Position numbers and translations under genes: made by a program
DNA from: Phytophthora sp. 'mugwort'
Lineage: Eukaryota > Oomycota > Peronosporomycetes > Peronosporales > Peronosporaceae
Length of the DNA: 64,000 nucleotides
Direction of reading: 5' to 3'
Assembly (NCBI GenBank): GCA_033558025.1
Contig: JAUCEF010000013.1
Coordinates: 1,977,001-2,041,000, forward strand
In this document: piece by piece, positions 48,447 through 59,400 of the stretch
How positions within the stretch are numbered: the stretch's first letter is position 1
Layout of the letters: every line of letters begins with the position of its first letter
The notes under the pieces: model-generated
The model's input: only the letters and a program-made list of their open reading frames with translations
What the model was told of the DNA's origin: nothing
The model's database searches: none

Positions 48447-48486
48447 GCGGAGGTGGACGCTAGGGAACGCTCTAGCGGAGCGAGGC

Positions 48487-48780
48487 GAAGGGGGCGTGGC
48501 TTAGCGCCTCGCCACGAAATCTACTGATAATCTGTATATTCTCGTTTAAGTATGATTCTTACAAATTTTCGCACGTATGCAAGAAATTGTCGCACCAGTG
48601 AAAGAAGTACATTATACTTCTCTAGTCCACCATACTATGGCCCATGAGGTTTTTCTGTCGACCACAAAATATTTCTGAAGGCATTTAAATTGAGTAGGTT
48701 TACATATTCCTCTTGACGCCTAAACTGAAAGTCTAGCAAGTATAACATTTGACGCGCTTCCACCGTCGCCAACCCCTTCA
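48487..48780. other. AT-rich stretch without recognised features
   Basis: Between the end of Harbinger similarity and the start of the mariner relic. I see no ORF of note, RNA gene or clear inverted repeat. It may contain the lost right end of the Harbinger element or the 5' end of the mariner. Confidence 0.5.
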
Positions 48781-48838
48781 ACTCGAGTTATCACATACAG
48801 ACTGCTCACAGTTCGATTCACCGCAAGCGTCTTAAGCC

Positions 48839-50132
48839 ATGACAGCCAGCCCCAGCATGCCTCGCCACCCCAACCGACAGGACCTCTCGCCATGTATCAT
48901 GGTAGCCGTCGCGCTACACCTCGCTCAACGGTCAGTCGGCGGCCGCCTTCCGAGGGGCAGCATTGTCGCGCACCATTACCGCGCCGCAGCGGTCTTCGGA
49001 TTGCGCCGCCACACCGTTAGAGGTGTGATGGCAGCGCCACAACAGTGCTGTGCTGCTTGGAGGCCGCCAGCATCGCCCACCACCGTCGCACCGCCTCCCG
49101 ATGACGAAGTGGTAGAGAGGGTTCGTGATGTCCTTCTCTAGCATGCGCTCGCTAACCGCTGCAACCTGCATCTCCAAACGACGCTTCTGCGTTACTTGAA
49201 GCGCAGCGCCGTCCGCAGGAGGCCGGCGCTGTCGACTGTGCACGACGTGCGACGTTTGTCGTTGGCGCTATCGCTCATCGAGCGCCGCATAAATACACAC
49301 CAATATTGACTTTGCTTAGAATAATTGATATTCTATTCAGTTTTTTTGTTTTGTTGACCCAATAAAAATATTTTTTTGTTATTCCATTTTGGTTAGGAAC
49401 CAAGATGTTTCATGTACATCAGATAATATGAGACAGTACTGTTTTGATGATAAATGGTTTCACTTCTACAAGCAAATGCCACATACTACCATCCAAAGAC
49501 GAATAATTGCCCTACCGCGCGTGCCCAAACAAAAGATAGATAGGGAAAGATAATGTTCTTGGCTGCAGTTGCCAGATCCCGCTATGATTGCGACAAGAAG
49601 CGCTATTTTTATGGCAAAATAGGCGTTAGGGGCTATTGTAGAACAGACTGTGGCCGATGGAGCATCCAAAAACCGAGGTAAAGGAGCTCGAATCACCACC
49701 AACGTCTCCATGACACGCTGTATACACCAAAATGCTGCGTGAGAAGGCGTTCAGGAGAAATAATCCGGTAAGTGGAGTTGAAGTAGTTATGTTACTTGAA
49801 GTTACAACAATGAAGCAGCTTACATTTATGTTGCTAGTCTATTGCTGGAGGAATGTCGACTACAATAAAGATGCAGCAGGACAGCGCTGCCCCCATGTGC
49901 AAGATGACAACCTCTACATCGTCGAGGCTAGTCAGGAGGGCGGCCGGGTTATCCCAATGGTTAGCCAAGCGCCACGTTTCCCGATAAGAATATTTTAAAC
50001 CTCGGTTTATTCAGTTCGTTGCAGTCGTTGCAACATAATACCCCCACGTTCGACATGGACGGCCTGATCGCGGCTGTAGAGGCCTCGTTTGCACGGGTTA
50101 GCTACCATACTTTAGATAAGTGTTTTTTTTAA
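48839..50132 (+). pseudogene. Plant/oomycete-type mariner transposase, degenerate
   Basis: An N-terminal helix-turn-helix relic (LAQRSVGGRLPRGSI...TVRGVM) resembles the LLxRSxxGxLxxGxI...TVxRIW box of plant-type mariners. Downstream pieces in shifting frames give FDDKWFHFYK at about 49445-49475 (first catalytic D), KIMFLAAVARSRYD...FYGKIGVRGY, KMQQDSAAP at about 49867 (second D), and PDKNILNLGLFSSLQSLQH at 49981-50037 (third D region). A frame ending in AVEASFARVSYHTLDKCFF closes with TAA at 50130. Stops and frameshifts throughout make it inactive. Terminal inverted repeats were not identified. Confidence 0.75.
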
Positions 50133-50721
50133 GCTACCGAAAGTATTACGTACGGTTATTGCGCGCAAAGGGGCAATAACTACAGCCTTTCTTGCGTTCG
50201 CAAGTTCCACATGTGCCGGGGTATCTCGCCAATAGCACTGCCGGTGACGACAACATAGTTGCTGACCACTGACGTTTACGCCAATCATATTGTGCTTTTC
50301 AAGTCTTTTGGCGAATCGGACTTGAAAAACTGCCTTTTTCGGGAGTGCTGTTAGGTGAATATAACTTAGTTGCTGGAAAAGGTACATAATATTTCTTACC
50401 TATATAAACTGCCACTCAGAACAATAGTGAACAAGCTCCGATATCAGGATTCAAACGGCATGAAAAACCGCCTCCGAACAGCCAAGAGTCCGAATGGCTT
50501 GGAATTCGTCCGATATTCGGGCGTTCGTAGTAAAGCTAAAGTTAAAGACGACCTACTCAATTGATCTTCGTTGGAGAGGCATCGTGCTCATGTATGTCTA
50601 CTTGATTGATACAACCACAGTAGCAAGTGTATTCTGTCTATCTGATTGCAGCCTCAACCGATGATACAAACTCTTCCGCAGTATAGATAACATTTTAAAG
50701 AATGAGCCTCGAGCGAAGACA
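50133..50721. other. Intertransposon stretch, no recognised gene
   Basis: Lies between two transposase relics. It contains only short, non-conserved ORFs and no tRNA. It may include decayed termini of either flanking element. Confidence 0.4.
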
Positions 50722-50760
50722 TTGATGTGGCCCCTCGAAGTATGTGTATTCGTGCACGCG

Positions 50761-51441
50761 TATGTGAACGCACATCCATGCTTTTTTTTCGAGGTACGTT
50801 GCGAGATACGCTCGCGCTACAACGACTCAATCAGCTTGTCCGACTCGACCATTTGTCGTGCTCTCGGATTCGACCTTAAGCGACTCGAAAAGTGGCCACG
50901 AAGCGGGCAAGAGAGGGTATACGGCACGAGAGGCGTGAGTATGCCGAACGGCTAGCTCCTTTTTATAACGGTCCTAATCAGCTCGATTTTATGGATGAAA
51001 CATCGAAACGCGGAAGGTTAGTTTACTTCGCTAGATTATGTGCTGCTGGTTAGTAACATTATTTGGTGAACGTTGTTTTAGGTCAGTTCTACGGCGCTAT
51101 GGCTAACCTGCCAGGAATACGCCTGCACACGTCACAGTTCCATTCGGCCGCAGTAAGCGTGCTTTTATCTTTGCCGCGATGGACGTTAATTTTTTTTTCG
51201 AGTGGGGCGACGTCGACGGCACCTTCTTCGATCAAGTTTTCATGAATTTTACTCAAGTCCAAACTCTCCCTTTTTCTCAATCCATGGCCGTTGCCACGAT
51301 CCCATCGTTGTGATGGCTAACGCGAAAATTAAAATGCACAAGAAAATTCAGGAAACCAACGCTCTCCTTAGGAGAGGATCTGCACGCGGTACTGAGAGTC
51401 GCGATGTATTCATGTACACGGCGAAAGGAAGAGGTCGGTGA
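50761..51441 (+). pseudogene. IS630/Tc1-type (DDE_3) transposase relic
   Basis: A winged-helix-like segment (NAHPCFFFEVR...DSTICRALGFDLKRLEK) is followed in another frame by EYAERLAPFYNGPNQLDFMD and ETSKRGR, the first catalytic-D box (FIDETSKxGR) of IS630/Tc1-like enzymes. A probable 60-65 bp intron or insertion (about 51018-51081, GTTAGT...TTTTAG) precedes SVLRRYGWPARNTP, AFIFAAMDVNFF, DGTFFDQVF and, after more frame changes, VVMANAKIKMHKKI, corresponding to the DNAxxH box. The key Asp of that box appears changed (VVMAN instead of VVMDN). It is distinct from the mariner immediately upstream. Confidence 0.65.
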
Positions 51442-51550
51442 GAATTGTACAGCCACTGCGGCTACAAGCCAATTGCTTTGTCGATTAACGAATTGTAGTT
51501 TTTGCTTTACTCCTGTAAGCGGTCTCCTCTTCCCGAGCTTACTTATCTAA

Positions 51551-52310
51551 ATGATCTGTGTCTGCCATGTCTTCAGCTGGAGCTGGTGTATCAACACTTG
51601 CAGGGACATGAAACGGAGGACGGAGGCAGTAACTGAGGGAGAGACCAATAGCGGTGCGAAGATCGCTGACATTCACCTGCACGACAACAGGAACACCGTG
51701 GATTTTGATACGGACGAGTTTGTAATATGCGCTGACTTGCCTTGCTGCTGATCTTCCAGTAGCGAGTCTTTCATCGCAGCTTGCTGTGCATTCACTTGCT
51801 GCAACTGCCAGAAAATCGTTTTGTCTGGAACGACTAGTGGAGAACCTTCGGGATGTCTAGCTTGGGCCACCGCCATGCATGTTTTCGTCGCTGGTCCTGC
51901 TGAAATTCCTTGCTCGCGTAGAAGCCCAGCTCCGCGAGCGATCTGCTCTTGAATGCGTGACGCTATTGCCATCCTCAATGTTGTCGTAGGCTCGGCTGGC
52001 TTGACGTACACATAGATCGCTAAGACGAAACCGGCTTGGCCACCGTTGCGCAGGCTTGCCTTGTGCCATGCCGTGTTCGAGTTGAACTTGCATTGCATCG
52101 TTCCCGCTTCAAAGTACCTGGAAATCCTTCTGGTACGCATTGTTAGTAGGCTTGAAGTAAAGAGCAAAATCGGAATCGGAGCTCCACTGTCCAGGCAGCT
52201 TGTTCACAAAGTGATCTTCAATCTCCGTTCGCAGTATGCGATATCCTTCCACTACAGTGAAAACAAACGTAGGAGACGGGGATACCTTGTTACGGCACGA
52301 CCCATAAGGT
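51551..52310 (-). pseudogene. Frameshifted ORF of unknown repetitive family
   Basis: Three minus-strand frames join into one plausible protein: VEGYRILRTEIEDHFVNKL...DSDFALYFKPTNNAYQKDF (about 52110-52265), then AIYVYVKPAEPTTTLRM...GPATKTCMAVAQARHPEG...VPDKTIFWQLQQV (about 51740-52060), then VRIKIHGVPVVVQVNVSDLR (about 51660-51715). The smooth hand-over between frames suggests one ancestral gene broken by indels. I do not recognise a domain. Its place among transposon relics suggests a mobile or multicopy gene family. Confidence 0.4.
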
Positions 52311-52429
52311 AACCCTTTTTAATAAAAAACGACAAGCTAATCGCTCCGGAAGCGGGATTGTCAGATTCATCGCAAATTGTCATTAAATACATACTCCAAC
52401 GAGCTGTATAAACATCCCTTGCGTCAATG

Positions 52430-52775
52430 CTACCTTTGCTGCCGTTACCGCCGCCCATCGGCTGCCACTCATTGTTCTCCCCGCTCTATCTGCCGCTCTT
52501 GCCGCCTTCGCAGTCTTCGCGGCCTTCGCCGCCCTCGCTGCTGTCCATAAGCCGCCGCCTCTACCGTCTCGCTACCTTCGCCGTCCTCGCTGCTGTCCAG
52601 CTACTGCAGCTTCTACCGTCCTTGCTGCCTTCTCCATCCTCGCTGATGTCCAACCGCCCTTACTGTCCTAGCCGCCTTCGCTGTCCTCGCCGTTGTTCAT
52701 CTGCTGTCGCCTTCGCTGTCGTCCATCTGCCGTAACATCTGCCGTCTCTGCCGCTGTCCGGCTGCTGGTGCGCGT
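52430..52775. repeat. Pyrimidine-rich degenerate minisatellite
   Basis: About 345 bp made of imperfect repeats of CTTCGCCGTCCTCGCTGCTG-like units of roughly 20-40 bp. The plus strand is almost purely C, T and G with very few A. It is open in more than one frame, but the encoded Leu/Pro/Ser-rich peptides look like by-products of the repeat. Confidence 0.6.
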
Positions 52776-53276
52776 TCTCCCGCGGGCTTGATTCAAAATG
52801 AAGCCTCGGCGAATGTCCCCGCCTCGTGATTGCTGGCCACAAAATATGTGTGGCTGGCCCTGATTGTATTAAAACTAGAGGGTTTGGGATACTTTTATCG
52901 GCTGATGCCCATCGTTTTAGAATACTCGATTTCGATTGAGTAGCGGCTTAGCCATTACTCATCATCGGCAAACTACAGCAAAGCCAATTTGCTGCAGTTG
53001 GAACAATAAATTGTCACCTAACTCCGTACTGCTTGATGATTGGGCAATGTTATCCTTCCCTCTTATAATGTGCTGCGATATCGCAATAACGGAGAGTCAA
53101 ACCTTGCTTGGATAACATCAATTTGCTGGGCGTTCTTCCCATGTTGCTAAATTAGCCTAAATCTCGTGTAAAAGCGCGATGAATAATCGGTCAAGCTAAC
53201 ACGGTAAGATCATACAGTGTGGTGAGAGCTTTCGAACGTGCCGTGTGCTTTGAAATCACTGCTTTCTAAATCTATC
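52776..53276. other. Unassigned sequence before the foldback element
   Basis: About 500 bp of moderately AT-rich DNA with no ORF over 60 codons in any convincing frame, no RNA gene and no repeat that I recognise. Confidence 0.4.
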
Positions 53277-53278
53277 TA

Positions 53279-54186
53279 CACTCCGCGATAGATTAGATCA
53301 CCCACCTACGTCGGCAGTTGTAACTCAGTCAACTTTTATAGCTAGAATCTGCTGTTTAGATATGCGTGCTATTGTCCAAAACCGGCTATACGTGCTAACG
53401 AACGATTTCGACGTACACGGGAGGGCCCCTATACAAGCGTGCGGTTTTAGCACCGCGACAGATTAGATCACTCACCTCAGCTATATTAACTTTAAGTATA
53501 ATGTTAACCTAATGAATGTAGCAATTATTCACGCAAGTACAACAGATGAATGGGCTTGGTGGTTGTACTCACCCTAATGCTGCCCTGAGGCGCTGACAAC
53601 CTCCTAAAACTGTACGCGTGCCTCATTCTAGTCCCTACCGTCCATAGGGATCGTATTCCAGGAATTATATACAGCCGACAATAACGACCGAGACTAGCAC
53701 AGCTCGTCCTGAAGGTGTTGCTAATTCGGCATTGTTGTATGGAATAGTAGCAATATGAGTTGATTTTTATCCAGGCAGGTGTGACTCACATTGCGACCCC
53801 CATGGTAGCAATTGTAGTAATGACCTGAATTCTAGTGGTTATAAAGTATATCTAGGGGTAACAAGTTTGTTGGGCCGTCACTGCTATCCATACGAAGGCC
53901 GGACGAGATTGTCCGTCAGTAGAAATTGAAGCAATTGTGAATACTTGCTACATTCATTAGGTTACATTATACTTAAAGTTAATATAGCTGAGGTGAGTGA
54001 TCTAATCTGTCGCGGTGCTAAAACCGCACTGTATAGGGGCCCTCCCGTGTACGTCGAAATCGTTCGTTAGCACGTATAGCCGGTTTTGGACAATAGCACG
54101 CATATCTAAACAGCAGATTCTAGCTATAAAAGTTGACTGAGTTACAACTGCCGACGTAGGTGGGTGATCTAATCTGTCGCGGAGTG
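53279..54186. mobile_element. 908-bp foldback/MITE element with about 250-bp inverted arms
   Basis: The left arm (53279-53532) and the reverse complement of the right arm (53937-54186) are nearly identical. I see one substitution near the tips, a 3-bp and a 1-bp indel, and a few changes at the inner end. The tips are CACTCCGCG...CGCGGAGTG, and both sides are flanked by TA (53277-53278 and 54187-54188), the Tc1/mariner-type duplication. Each arm contains two copies of a GATTAGATCAC motif about 170 bp apart, so the arms themselves have an internal direct repeat. The roughly 400-bp core has no ORF. It is probably non-autonomous and moved by a mariner-type transposase. Confidence 0.85.
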
Positions 54187-54188
54187 TA

Positions 54189-54536
54189 CTTCGACTGCTA
54201 TATTAATAATATTGAAATGGCCATAGTACGGGGGACCAGAGGGGTATCCAAGTTTGGGTATGCCTGCTGCCGAGCATTCAGCCACCTGCACCGACAGGAA
54301 GCAAATCTCAGACTGCAAACACTGTTCAAGTTATGCCTCGCCCGCCACCGACACTGTGCCTTCCAGCAAAATCACAGCTCATCACCTGATCAGAGGTGAC
54401 GCGCTGCGGCTAGCTCCAAATTCCCTCGCGGCAAATCAATCAAAAGTGGCTCACCTTCGACTGACCATCACTCCAATACAAAACCAAGTCAAAAGGCAAC
54501 TTGAAGTCCACGCCCGTTCACCTCAATTCTAGTATG
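54189..54536. other. Upstream region of the aminotransferase gene
   Basis: 348 bp between the foldback element and the initiator element. Short ORFs here show no conserved features. It presumably holds the upstream regulatory DNA of the downstream gene. Confidence 0.5.
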
Positions 54537-54552
54537 GGTCATTCCGCAATCT
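54537..54552 (+). promoter_or_regulatory. Oomycete initiator (Inr) element
   Basis: GGTCATTCCGCAATCT matches the published oomycete Inr consensus GCTCATTYYNCAWTTT at 14 of 16 positions. It lies 40 bp before the ATG at 54593, the usual distance for a transcription start in Phytophthora genes. Confidence 0.75.
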
Positions 54553-54592
54553 GCACCATCGGGAGCGAGCCTTCTCCTCTCCTGCCGTCACG

Positions 54593-56107
54593 ATGTTGGT
54601 GCACATTCGCGCCCTGAAGCTTCGCTCTTCCCTATGGCGGCGCTCTATGAATACCCGCGCACGTTCCTTCCCCGCCACACCTGCCCCCGCCCTCTCAGAC
54701 GAGTACGCGCACGCCGAGATCGTGACGGACCAAGTGCCCGGCCCTAAGTCGCAGCAGCAGCTTAAGCGCCTCGCTGCGCTACAGAATACGGGCGCCGTCA
54801 ACTTCTTTGTGGACTACGTGGCCAGCAGGGGCAACTACCTGGTGGATGTGGATGGCAACCGCTTCTTGGACGTGTATGGGCAGATCGCGTCGCTGCCCAT
54901 CGGCTACAACCACCCCAAGATCTTCGAGGCCATGAGCGACAAGAACAACCTGGCCATGCTGGCACAACGCCCATGTCTCGGCGTATTCCCGCCGTCTGAT
55001 TGGGTGGATCGTATCGATGATACACTGCTTAAAGTGGCGCCCAAGGGGCTCGAGGACGTCAACACGCTTATGTGCGGCTCGTGCTCCAATGAGAACGCCT
55101 ACAAGGCGGTGTTCGTGTGGTTCCAGACCAAAATGAGAGGTGGACGACCGCCTTCCGAGCACGACCTCGAGACGTGCATGACCCACCAGCTGCCGGGAAC
55201 GCCCAACTTGAGCATTCTGTCCTTCCACGGCGGATTCCATGGCCGCTTGTTTGGCTGTCTCTCAACGACCCACTCGAAGGCTATCCACAAGGTCGATGTG
55301 TCTGCGTTTGACTGGCCAGTTGCACCGTTCCCAAAGCTGAAATACCCGCTGGATGTCCACCCAGCTGCAAACGAAGCAGAAGAAGCACGATGCTTGGATG
55401 AGGTCGAAAGACTGCTCAAGAACAGTGCCGAGCTGACCAAGGCCAAGGATTCGCGTATTGCTGGCATGATTGTTGAGCCGATTCAAGCCGAGGGAGGTGA
55501 TAACTACGCGAGCCCCGCGTTTTTCGGTGGACTGCGCGACCTGGCTACCAAGTATGGCGTGGCATTCATTGTGGATGAGGTTCAGACCGGAGGAGGCAGC
55601 ACGGGCAAGTTCTGGGCGCATGAGCACTGGGGGCTTGAAAACCCACCTGACCTCGTCACGTTCAGCAAAAAGATGCAAACTGGTGGATACTTTGCCAAGA
55701 AGGAGTTTCGTCTCAAGGAGGGCTACCGCATCTTCAATACCTGGATGGGAGACCCCACGAAGATGATCACTTTAAAGGCGGTGCTCGATGTGGTCGAGAG
55801 CGACAGCCTGCTGGAGAATGTCAACATCACCGGTGATTACCTGAAGGCTGGGCTGCACGAGATTGCGGTGGACTTCCCGGCATTGGTGTCTAATGTGCGT
55901 GGTCAGGGCACGTATTTGGCCATGGACTTCCCGACAGAAGCCGTGCGCAACGAGTTTGTCAGTCTAATGAAAGCAAAAGGTATCGCCTCGGGAGGTTGCG
56001 GAGTCAATTCGGTGCGCTTCCGACCAGCACTCGTCTTCCAGCCGAAGCACGCGGCGGAATACCTGGACAAGATGCACGAGGTCTGCGAGATTCTTAGCAC
56101 GGCATGA
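54593..56107 (+). CDS. 4-aminobutyrate aminotransferase (GABA transaminase), mitochondrial
   Basis: An intronless 504-residue class-III PLP aminotransferase. It converts GABA and 2-oxoglutarate to succinic semialdehyde and glutamate, the first GABA-shunt step in mitochondria. The first about 30 residues are rich in Arg and Ser with no acidic residue (MLVHIRALKLRSSLWRRS), a good import presequence. GSCSNENAYK matches the PLP-phosphate-binding segment and FHGGFHGRLFGCLSTTHSK is characteristic of animal and fungal GABA-T. D328 in VDEVQTGGG should bind the PLP ring nitrogen and K359 in TFSKKMQTGGYF forms the Schiff base. FNTWMGDPTKM follows, as in the family. Length is normal (about 500). The start is supported by the initiator 40 bp upstream and by the presequence. 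Orthologues in fungi are called UGA1 and in animals ABAT. All key residues are present and the gene looks intact. Confidence 0.96.
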   Translation: MLVHIRALKLRSSLWRRSMNTRARSFPATPAPALSDEYAHAEIVTDQVPGPKSQQQLKRLAALQNTGAVNFFVDYVASRGNYLVDVDGNRFLDVYGQIASLPIGYNHPKIFEAMSDKNNLAMLAQRPCLGVFPPSDWVDRIDDTLLKVAPKGLEDVNTLMCGSCSNENAYKAVFVWFQTKMRGGRPPSEHDLETCMTHQLPGTPNLSILSFHGGFHGRLFGCLSTTHSKAIHKVDVSAFDWPVAPFPKLKYPLDVHPAANEAEEARCLDEVERLLKNSAELTKAKDSRIAGMIVEPIQAEGGDNYASPAFFGGLRDLATKYGVAFIVDEVQTGGGSTGKFWAHEHWGLENPPDLVTFSKKMQTGGYFAKKEFRLKEGYRIFNTWMGDPTKMITLKAVLDVVESDSLLENVNITGDYLKAGLHEIAVDFPALVSNVRGQGTYLAMDFPTEAVRNEFVSLMKAKGIASGGCGVNSVRFRPALVFQPKHAAEYLDKMHEVCEILSTA

Positions 56108-56408
56108 GCAGAACGCATTTGAAACTAGTCATGAGGTAGATCTAGAGTAGAAGCAAATCATCGATGGAATGAATTTGTCGACCGCCGGCTATGATCCTGT
56201 GTGGTATGGTGACCCCTGTCGACTCGTTTGACGGTGACCGTATGAACAAGACGCGATAAATTTGCCGTATCCGAGCCGTTGCAATGAATTTTGCTGAGCT
56301 AAACCGACTTTTGGCAAGGGACAAAAGCGGACGAAGTGCTACATTAAAGCAGATTCGCGGGCGGCATCGCTGCATCCTGGATACTCTTTCGTTTGAGTTA
56401 CTGCCAAC

Positions 56409-59400
56409 ATGAGTGTGAGCATCAAGGTGTCGGTTCGATGCAGACCGTTCACGTGCGATGACAAGCTGGGCATCGTCATGACGCAGAGTGGCGAGGAAGA
56501 GGGTGATGTGGAGCTCATTAACTCAACGTATTCCACCACGAGGTTCCCGTTTAGCTACGCGTGGTGGAGTGCTTACGGCTACAAACGGCACATCCAGGGC
56601 GACTCATTGCAAGCCGACAATATGACCCTCGTCGACCAGCAGATGGCGTACGCGAGTGTCGGGCTCAAGATTAAGTCGGACCTGATGGGGGGCAACGCCG
56701 TTGTGCTGTTTGCTTATGGTCTCTCCGGGTCAGGAAAGACGTTCACCGTGTTTGGGGTGAGTTTGTTGTGCTCAGGGCTTCGCATTTTTTTTATTCGGCT
56801 CTGAAAGTTACGTTTTGTCATGCAAATGTACCAGCCGGACGCAATAGATATCCCCGAGGCGTGGTTCAAGCACGAAGAACCTCATCCACTGGTAAGAGCA
56901 TTTGGGACTGTAAATGTTAACTTGTTTTTCTGTGCTCAGATTTTTATGTTTTATTTTTTTCCATCTCTATCAGTGGGGAATCTTTCCTCGTCTGGCCTAC
57001 GAGTTGTTCAAGGAAAAGCAGGACGGCTGGAAGATCTCAATGAAGTACTTCCAAAACGTTGTGGACACCGTGCGCGATCTCATGTCCCCAGTAGCACAAG
57101 AACAACAGTACAAGTCGGGGATGCGCAAGGATCCAGACGGATTCACAGACATTGAGTGGTGCCAGTCAGTTGTGCTTAAGGACTGGAACGACCTGCGTAA
57201 AACTTTCATGGCAGCCAATGCCAAGAAAGCCATTGCGCCGACACAATTCAACCATCAGTCGACGCGTGGGCACTGCATCATGACCCTCGAAGTGGAGAAA
57301 CCCGATCCAGAGCGCGAGGGCATGAAACAAAGGGGCCGAGTCTACGTGTGCGATCTGGCCGGTACGGAACCTGCCGGTGACATTGTGTATGCCGACTACA
57401 AGAAAGTCGTCTTCGAGAACGGAGACATTGAGCACAAATTCGTGGGACCTCATCCAGATGCGTCGAAATCCAAGGAGTTGCAGGACCAGGGCAAGAAGAT
57501 CAATCTGTCGCTGACAGAGATGGCGCAATTCTTCATGAAGATGGCTGAAGCTGTCAAGGCCAACAAGCTTAAGCCGGGCATGTCCATTCCGGGATGTAAT
57601 TCGTATTTTCTGTGCAAGTATCTCAAGGACACGATGCTACAGGCTCGAACCTACCTCTTTTGCGCCATCCGTCCGGAGGTTAAGTTCCACAACTACACGT
57701 TCTCCACGCTGGGTTTTGCCAAGAATGCCTCTGTCATCAAGCTCCAGCCCAAGAAGGCATCTACAGCTGCAAGTCCAGCAGAACGGAAACTTATGGCTGA
57801 ACTGGAGCAAATGAAAGCCCTTGTGAGTCAGTTGAAGGATGAGAATGAACGCATTGCGAAGATGCGCAATGCCTCTGGGGCTTCTGGCGCTGCGACCGAT
57901 ACGCCTGAGAACGGTGAAGCTTCTGGGGGCGATGATGCAGCTAGTGCCCAGGTCGCGCAGTTGGCTGAGCTGCTCAACCAGAAGCAACAGGAACTGCAGA
58001 ATGTGCTGAGTGGAGGTAGTGGAGGTGCAAGTGGTGGCATGAGTGTGCAAGATGAAATGATGCAGCGTCAACGTGAGGAGTACGGCAAGCGTGGTATCCA
58101 TTTGTATCACTTCGAGGCCGACACGACGTCACCATACCTCATCAACCTGGACGTTGACGCATATCGATCCAAGCGATTCATGTTTTTGCTGGACAAACCT
58201 CATTTAACTGTGGGTCCACAAGGAGATATCCAGCCCATGTCTCTCAGCATCGTGAATGATCATTGCTCATTTGAGAACGACGGCACAGAAATCTTTCTCT
58301 GCGGTGGAGTTGGAGAATTAATGCGCAATGGAAAAAAAGTCGAGAAGAATGCACGCATACAGCTTGCACCGTATGACCGTGTTGTGATTGGCAACGAGCT
58401 CATGCTCTTCGTATATCCAGGCCGCGAGCCTGATGGCGAACCACCTTCGGCCGACACTGCTGCTGCAGAGTACAAGGAGGCGCTGCAGACGGTTGATTCG
58501 TCTGCCATGAACGAATTGCAAGAGCAAATGAAGAAGTTTGAAGAGGAGAAAGCAAGGTGGGAAAAGGAACGACTAGAACGAGAGGCAGCGGCAGCGGAGG
58601 CGGCGGCAGCAGCTGTGGCCGCTGCTGGTGTTAATAATACCACAAACTCTGCTGCGGCTGAAGCTGCGGTTGCAGAGGCTGCAGCGGCAGCAGCAAAAGC
58701 GGAGGAAGAAGCACGACTGGCAGCAGAGAAGCAACGCGAACTTCTCGCTCGACAGGTGAATGACCAGGAACTCCGGGAAGTCCTACCCAAGATCGCAGAG
58801 CTGGCGCAGATTGTTAAGTTTCTAAACCGCGATGTACTCAGCTTTGAGACGGCGCTGCAGAGTTCGTCTATGGAAGATAGGGATGGTAATGGTACCAGCG
58901 GGATCCCGAAGGTCAAGGTCAAAGTCTACAACAAGGCCACAGACGAAACCATTTTTCTAGATGTATTCGAGTTCGTTAAAGCGCACGCACTACTGAAAGA
59001 TGAAGTGGCCTTCCTTCGCAACGCACTCATGAACGATCGTGAGTACGAGTCGCCTGCAGGTCACGACCCGATCACGTTGCTTTTCGACAACTCGTTCCAC
59101 GTTGGCAGTTCCACCACGTTCCTAGAGTACTTGCTGTACAATTTGGAGACGGAGCCTGACGAGTCTCAGCTCAGTATCAAGCTGGCTGTTCCGCCGTTCA
59201 ACACAATCGGGAAATTGCAAGTGATCTGGATTCCGCTGTCGTCTCCTGATTCCGAGAAGCACAACGAAGATGACGTAATGGACGTTGAGAGTCCGAGTGA
59301 TCTCCTGGGCAAGCCTTGGACATTCAAGATTCGGATTGTCGGGGCAACCGGACTTCCCATCATAACAGATTTGGCTTACTGCCAGTACGAATTCTTGGGT

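Larger units (their letters stand above)
46190..48480. mobile_element. PIF/Harbinger DNA transposon, degenerate
   Basis: It begins with GGGTGTGTTCGATGG directly after TAA (46187-46189); TAA/TTA is the known PIF/Harbinger target. It carries the two genes typical of the superfamily: a Myb/SANT-like DNA-binding gene on the plus strand and a DDE transposase on the minus strand. The left end also has a subterminal inverted copy of its own tip (about 46190-46255, TGTGTT[C/T]GATG...CATC[A/G]AACACA), which could form a hairpin. I do not find the matching right inverted repeat. The right limit is set where transposase similarity ends and is approximate. Confidence 0.75.

Noticed and set aside
54779..55678. 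Minus-strand ORFs of 120-150 codons inside the aminotransferase gene
   Set aside because: Shadows of a GC-rich coding sequence with clear family motifs on the plus strand.
57637..58922. Minus-strand ORFs of 157 and 220 codons within the kinesin gene
   Set aside because: Low-complexity Ala/Ser/Thr shadows opposite coiled-coil and Ala-rich coding sequence.
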